Source of the DNA: Ruminococcus flavefaciens
GTDB lineage: Bacteria > Bacillota > Clostridia > Oscillospirales > Ruminococcaceae
Length of the DNA stretch: 6,286 nucleotides
Direction: 5' to 3'
NCBI GenBank assembly: GCA_004554385.1
Contig: SFMO01000103.1
Coordinates: 1-6,286 of the forward strand
Shown here: piece after piece, positions 5,254-6,286 of the stretch
Numbering within the stretch: position 1 is the stretch's first letter
Layout: each line of letters opens with the position of its first letter
Made by a program: the position numbers and the translations under genes
The notes under the pieces: model-generated
Database searches by the model: none
What the model was told of the DNA's origin: nothing
What the model saw: the letters and a program-made list of their open reading frames with translations, nothing else

Positions 5254-5325
5254 TCAGCCATCAGTGGTATGAACCCCTCTATATATCAACCGAGGATTTT
5301 GCAAAATCGGGAAGGTTTTTCCCAT
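5254..5325 (-). CDS. Possible 23-residue leader peptide
   Basis: An ATG at 5325-5323 has GGAG 8 nt upstream and opens a 23-codon frame ending in TGA at 5256-5254. The peptide begins MGKTFPILQNP and has no recognisable domain. It starts 46 nt after the sigma-like gene stops and lies at the head of the structured leader, so translation of it could influence RNA folding downstream. The frame includes the palindrome GATTTTGCAAAATC (5295-5308). The only evidence is the ribosome binding site and the position. Confidence 0.3.
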   Translation of the reverse strand: MGKTFPILQNPRLIYRGVHTTDG

Positions 5326-5371
5326 GTTTCTTTCTCCAAAAAGAAAAAATCAGCGTTCTGCACATATTTCT

Positions 5372-5803
5372 TTATTCGTTTTCGTGCAAGATGATATATT
5401 CCTTGAGCTTCTGCTTTGCAATCTTGATTCGGTAACGCACCATATCAATTGATAAACCGTATTTCTCAACGAGATACCACATCGTCACCTTGTCCTCACT
5501 CAGAAAGTAGTCCCGTATAAGCTCATACCCTTCAGGAAAATCCGATTTCAGCAGTTCTAAGGCATCAGGCAGATAATCAAGCCTGTTCCGGTGCCTGATT
5601 TGATCCTTTTCTTCTTCCTCGCTTATGGGAATACTCGCAGGATCGGGATTCGAAGATAGAACATCGTCAAAATCGGGATAGATCTTTCCGTTTTTTTCAT
5701 CCAGCTCCTCAAGGTATCGTTCTTTTCGCAAGAGCTTGTTGTACTCTTTCTCGATGTTACGGGGAACATCATCGCCAAAGTGGACATACATAAATCTTCC
5801 CAT
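5372..5803 (-). CDS. Sigma-70 region 4-like helix-turn-helix protein of the element
   Basis: This 143-residue protein has a C-terminal half (about 77-137) with the pattern of sigma factor region 4. A helix over about 80-100 (LPDALELLKSDFPEGYELIRDYF) is followed by the helix-turn-helix VTMWYLVEKYGLSIDMVRYR and the end KIAKQKLKEYI. There is no region 2, so it cannot act as a complete sigma factor by itself. Similar short proteins, such as the Orf7 type in Tn916-like elements, are thought to regulate transfer or excision genes. The N-terminal half is charged, with an acidic stretch (SEEEEKD, about 61-67). The ATG overlaps the stop of the upstream XRE gene by one base (TAATG), with AAGGAGG 10 nt upstream, so the two genes are translationally coupled. 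About 500 nt of structured leader separates it from xis. Confidence 0.7.
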   Translation of the reverse strand: MGRFMYVHFGDDVPRNIEKEYNKLLRKERYLEELDEKNGKIYPDFDDVLSSNPDPASIPISEEEEKDQIRHRNRLDYLPDALELLKSDFPEGYELIRDYFLSEDKVTMWYLVEKYGLSIDMVRYRIKIAKQKLKEYIILHENE

Positions 5804-6286
5804 TACTCACTGTCCTCCTTAGCAGAGGTTAGGCTTGTAAGCGGTTTGGTATGGATTGCCTTCAACTGTTCATTGCAGGCTGTAAGCGTATAACGTTTAT
5901 CGAATGCACAGCCGTCAAGATAAGCCCTGATGATATTCTTGTCTGCTTTTCTGTAATCCTGGTCGCCTGGCATCGCATACAGCAGGAGCGAAAACAAGTA
6001 ACGCTGCCTGAAAGGGTGAAGTCTGATTGCTATACAGACCGCACAGAGGTAATCATACTGCATCTTCCTTTTACCCGAAAGATACCGTGAGAGCGTAGAT
6101 GGAGCAATTCCCGTCAGTCTTGCAAGCGTTTTCTGGCTTATATTGATCTCGTCTAAATACCGACATAATGCCACGCAGAAGCTGTCCTTGTTCTGCTCAT
6201 TGAGATCATCAGTCCCGTAAACGTAAACTTCGTAGCTTTGCGGCTCCTCATGTTCGCTGAATAATGAAATCTGAGGAGTATGTAAA
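5803..6286 (-). CDS. XRE-type helix-turn-helix regulator (N-terminus outside the window)
   Basis: The frame is open from the right window edge to a TAA at 5805-5803, giving about 160 visible residues. The helix-turn-helix reads SQKTLARLTGIAPSTLSRYLSGKR, a typical XRE/Cro-type DNA-binding domain. It is followed by helices ending in a polar tail. A shorter gene starting at a GTG (6174-6172) is possible but unlikely. The first helix of the fold (DSFCVALCRYLDEINIS) begins before that codon, only a weak AAGGA lies upstream, and no in-frame ATG occurs between the edge and the GTG. The protein probably has an acidic N-terminal extension of at least 37 residues, including YEVYVYGTDDLNEQNK. It is the first visible gene of the regulator pair and is coupled to the sigma-like gene. 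It likely controls the element's excision or transfer genes. Confidence 0.75.
   Translation of the reverse strand, partial: LHTPQISLFSEHEEPQSYEVYVYGTDDLNEQNKDSFCVALCRYLDEINISQKTLARLTGIAPSTLSRYLSGKRKMQYDYLCAVCIAIRLHPFRQRYLFSLLLYAMPGDQDYRKADKNIIRAYLDGCAFDKRYTLTACNEQLKAIHTKPLTSLTSAKEDSE

Noticed and set aside
5034..5261. 75-codon minus-strand open frame between the sigma-like gene and xis
   Set aside because: It runs through the 5173-5208 hairpin and all of module 1, ends inside module 2, has no clear ribosome binding site and no recognisable domain. The sequence constraint looks like RNA structure, though a coding role cannot be fully excluded.
5341..5371. T-rich stretch after the sigma-like gene as a terminator on the minus strand
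   Set aside because: The only stem before the T run is CAG/CTG of 3 bp, too weak for an intrinsic terminator.
1..6286. CRISPR array or defence system
   Set aside because: No regularly spaced repeats of 20-50 bp with unique spacers and no cas-like or other defence gene. The TTCTACC repeats are short and irregular.

Overview
The window looks like a Clostridia/Ruminococcaceae-type Firmicutes chromosome, probably Ruminococcus-like; this is inferred, not proven. The support is strong GGAGG ribosome binding sites, consensus sigma-A promoters, tRNAs with encoded CCA ends, a membrane-anchored clostripain-type peptidase, and a Tn916-like integrase/excisionase/regulator set. All protein genes lie on the minus strand; the two tRNAs lie on the plus strand.

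Bases 1-140 are one end of an IS66-family insertion sequence that runs off the left edge. It carries its promoter and the first 16 codons of a tnpA-like gene, and it ends 2 bp past the stop codon of the next gene. Bases 143-2509 encode a 788-residue C11 (clostripain-like) cysteine peptidase with one N-terminal membrane segment, a glycine-rich juxtamembrane region and an uncharacterised C-terminal domain. Its promoter lies at 2561-2589. Reading the other way, a perfect sigma-A promoter at 2682-2710 drives a tRNA-Pro(CGG) / tRNA-Leu(UAA) pair, with a 12-bp hairpin between the tRNAs and an intrinsic terminator after them.

Bases from about 2970 to the right edge look like the integrase-end module of an integrative element (ICE or related). 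In transcription order, right to left, they hold: an XRE-type helix-turn-helix regulator cut by the window edge; a translationally coupled sigma-region-4-like protein; a non-coding leader of about 500 nt with two related, internally switching hairpin modules; a small excisionase; and a tyrosine integrase. Repeats of TTCTACC(A) occur in two clusters on either side of the integrase gene and look like recombinase arm sites. A tRNA-Leu-like 5' fragment abuts the 3' end of the integrase gene. The attachment core is therefore either the 3' end of the intact tRNA-Leu or this fragment; the far end of the element is outside the window, so this cannot be settled here.

In the likely scheme, the XRE and sigma-like proteins control the module, transcription passes through the structured leader into xis and int, and Int plus Xis excise or integrate the element at the tRNA-Leu locus. 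The most unusual part is the leader at 4972-5208, whose wobble-pair pattern and UUCG tetraloop indicate a minus-strand RNA with two copies of a mutually exclusive hairpin design.
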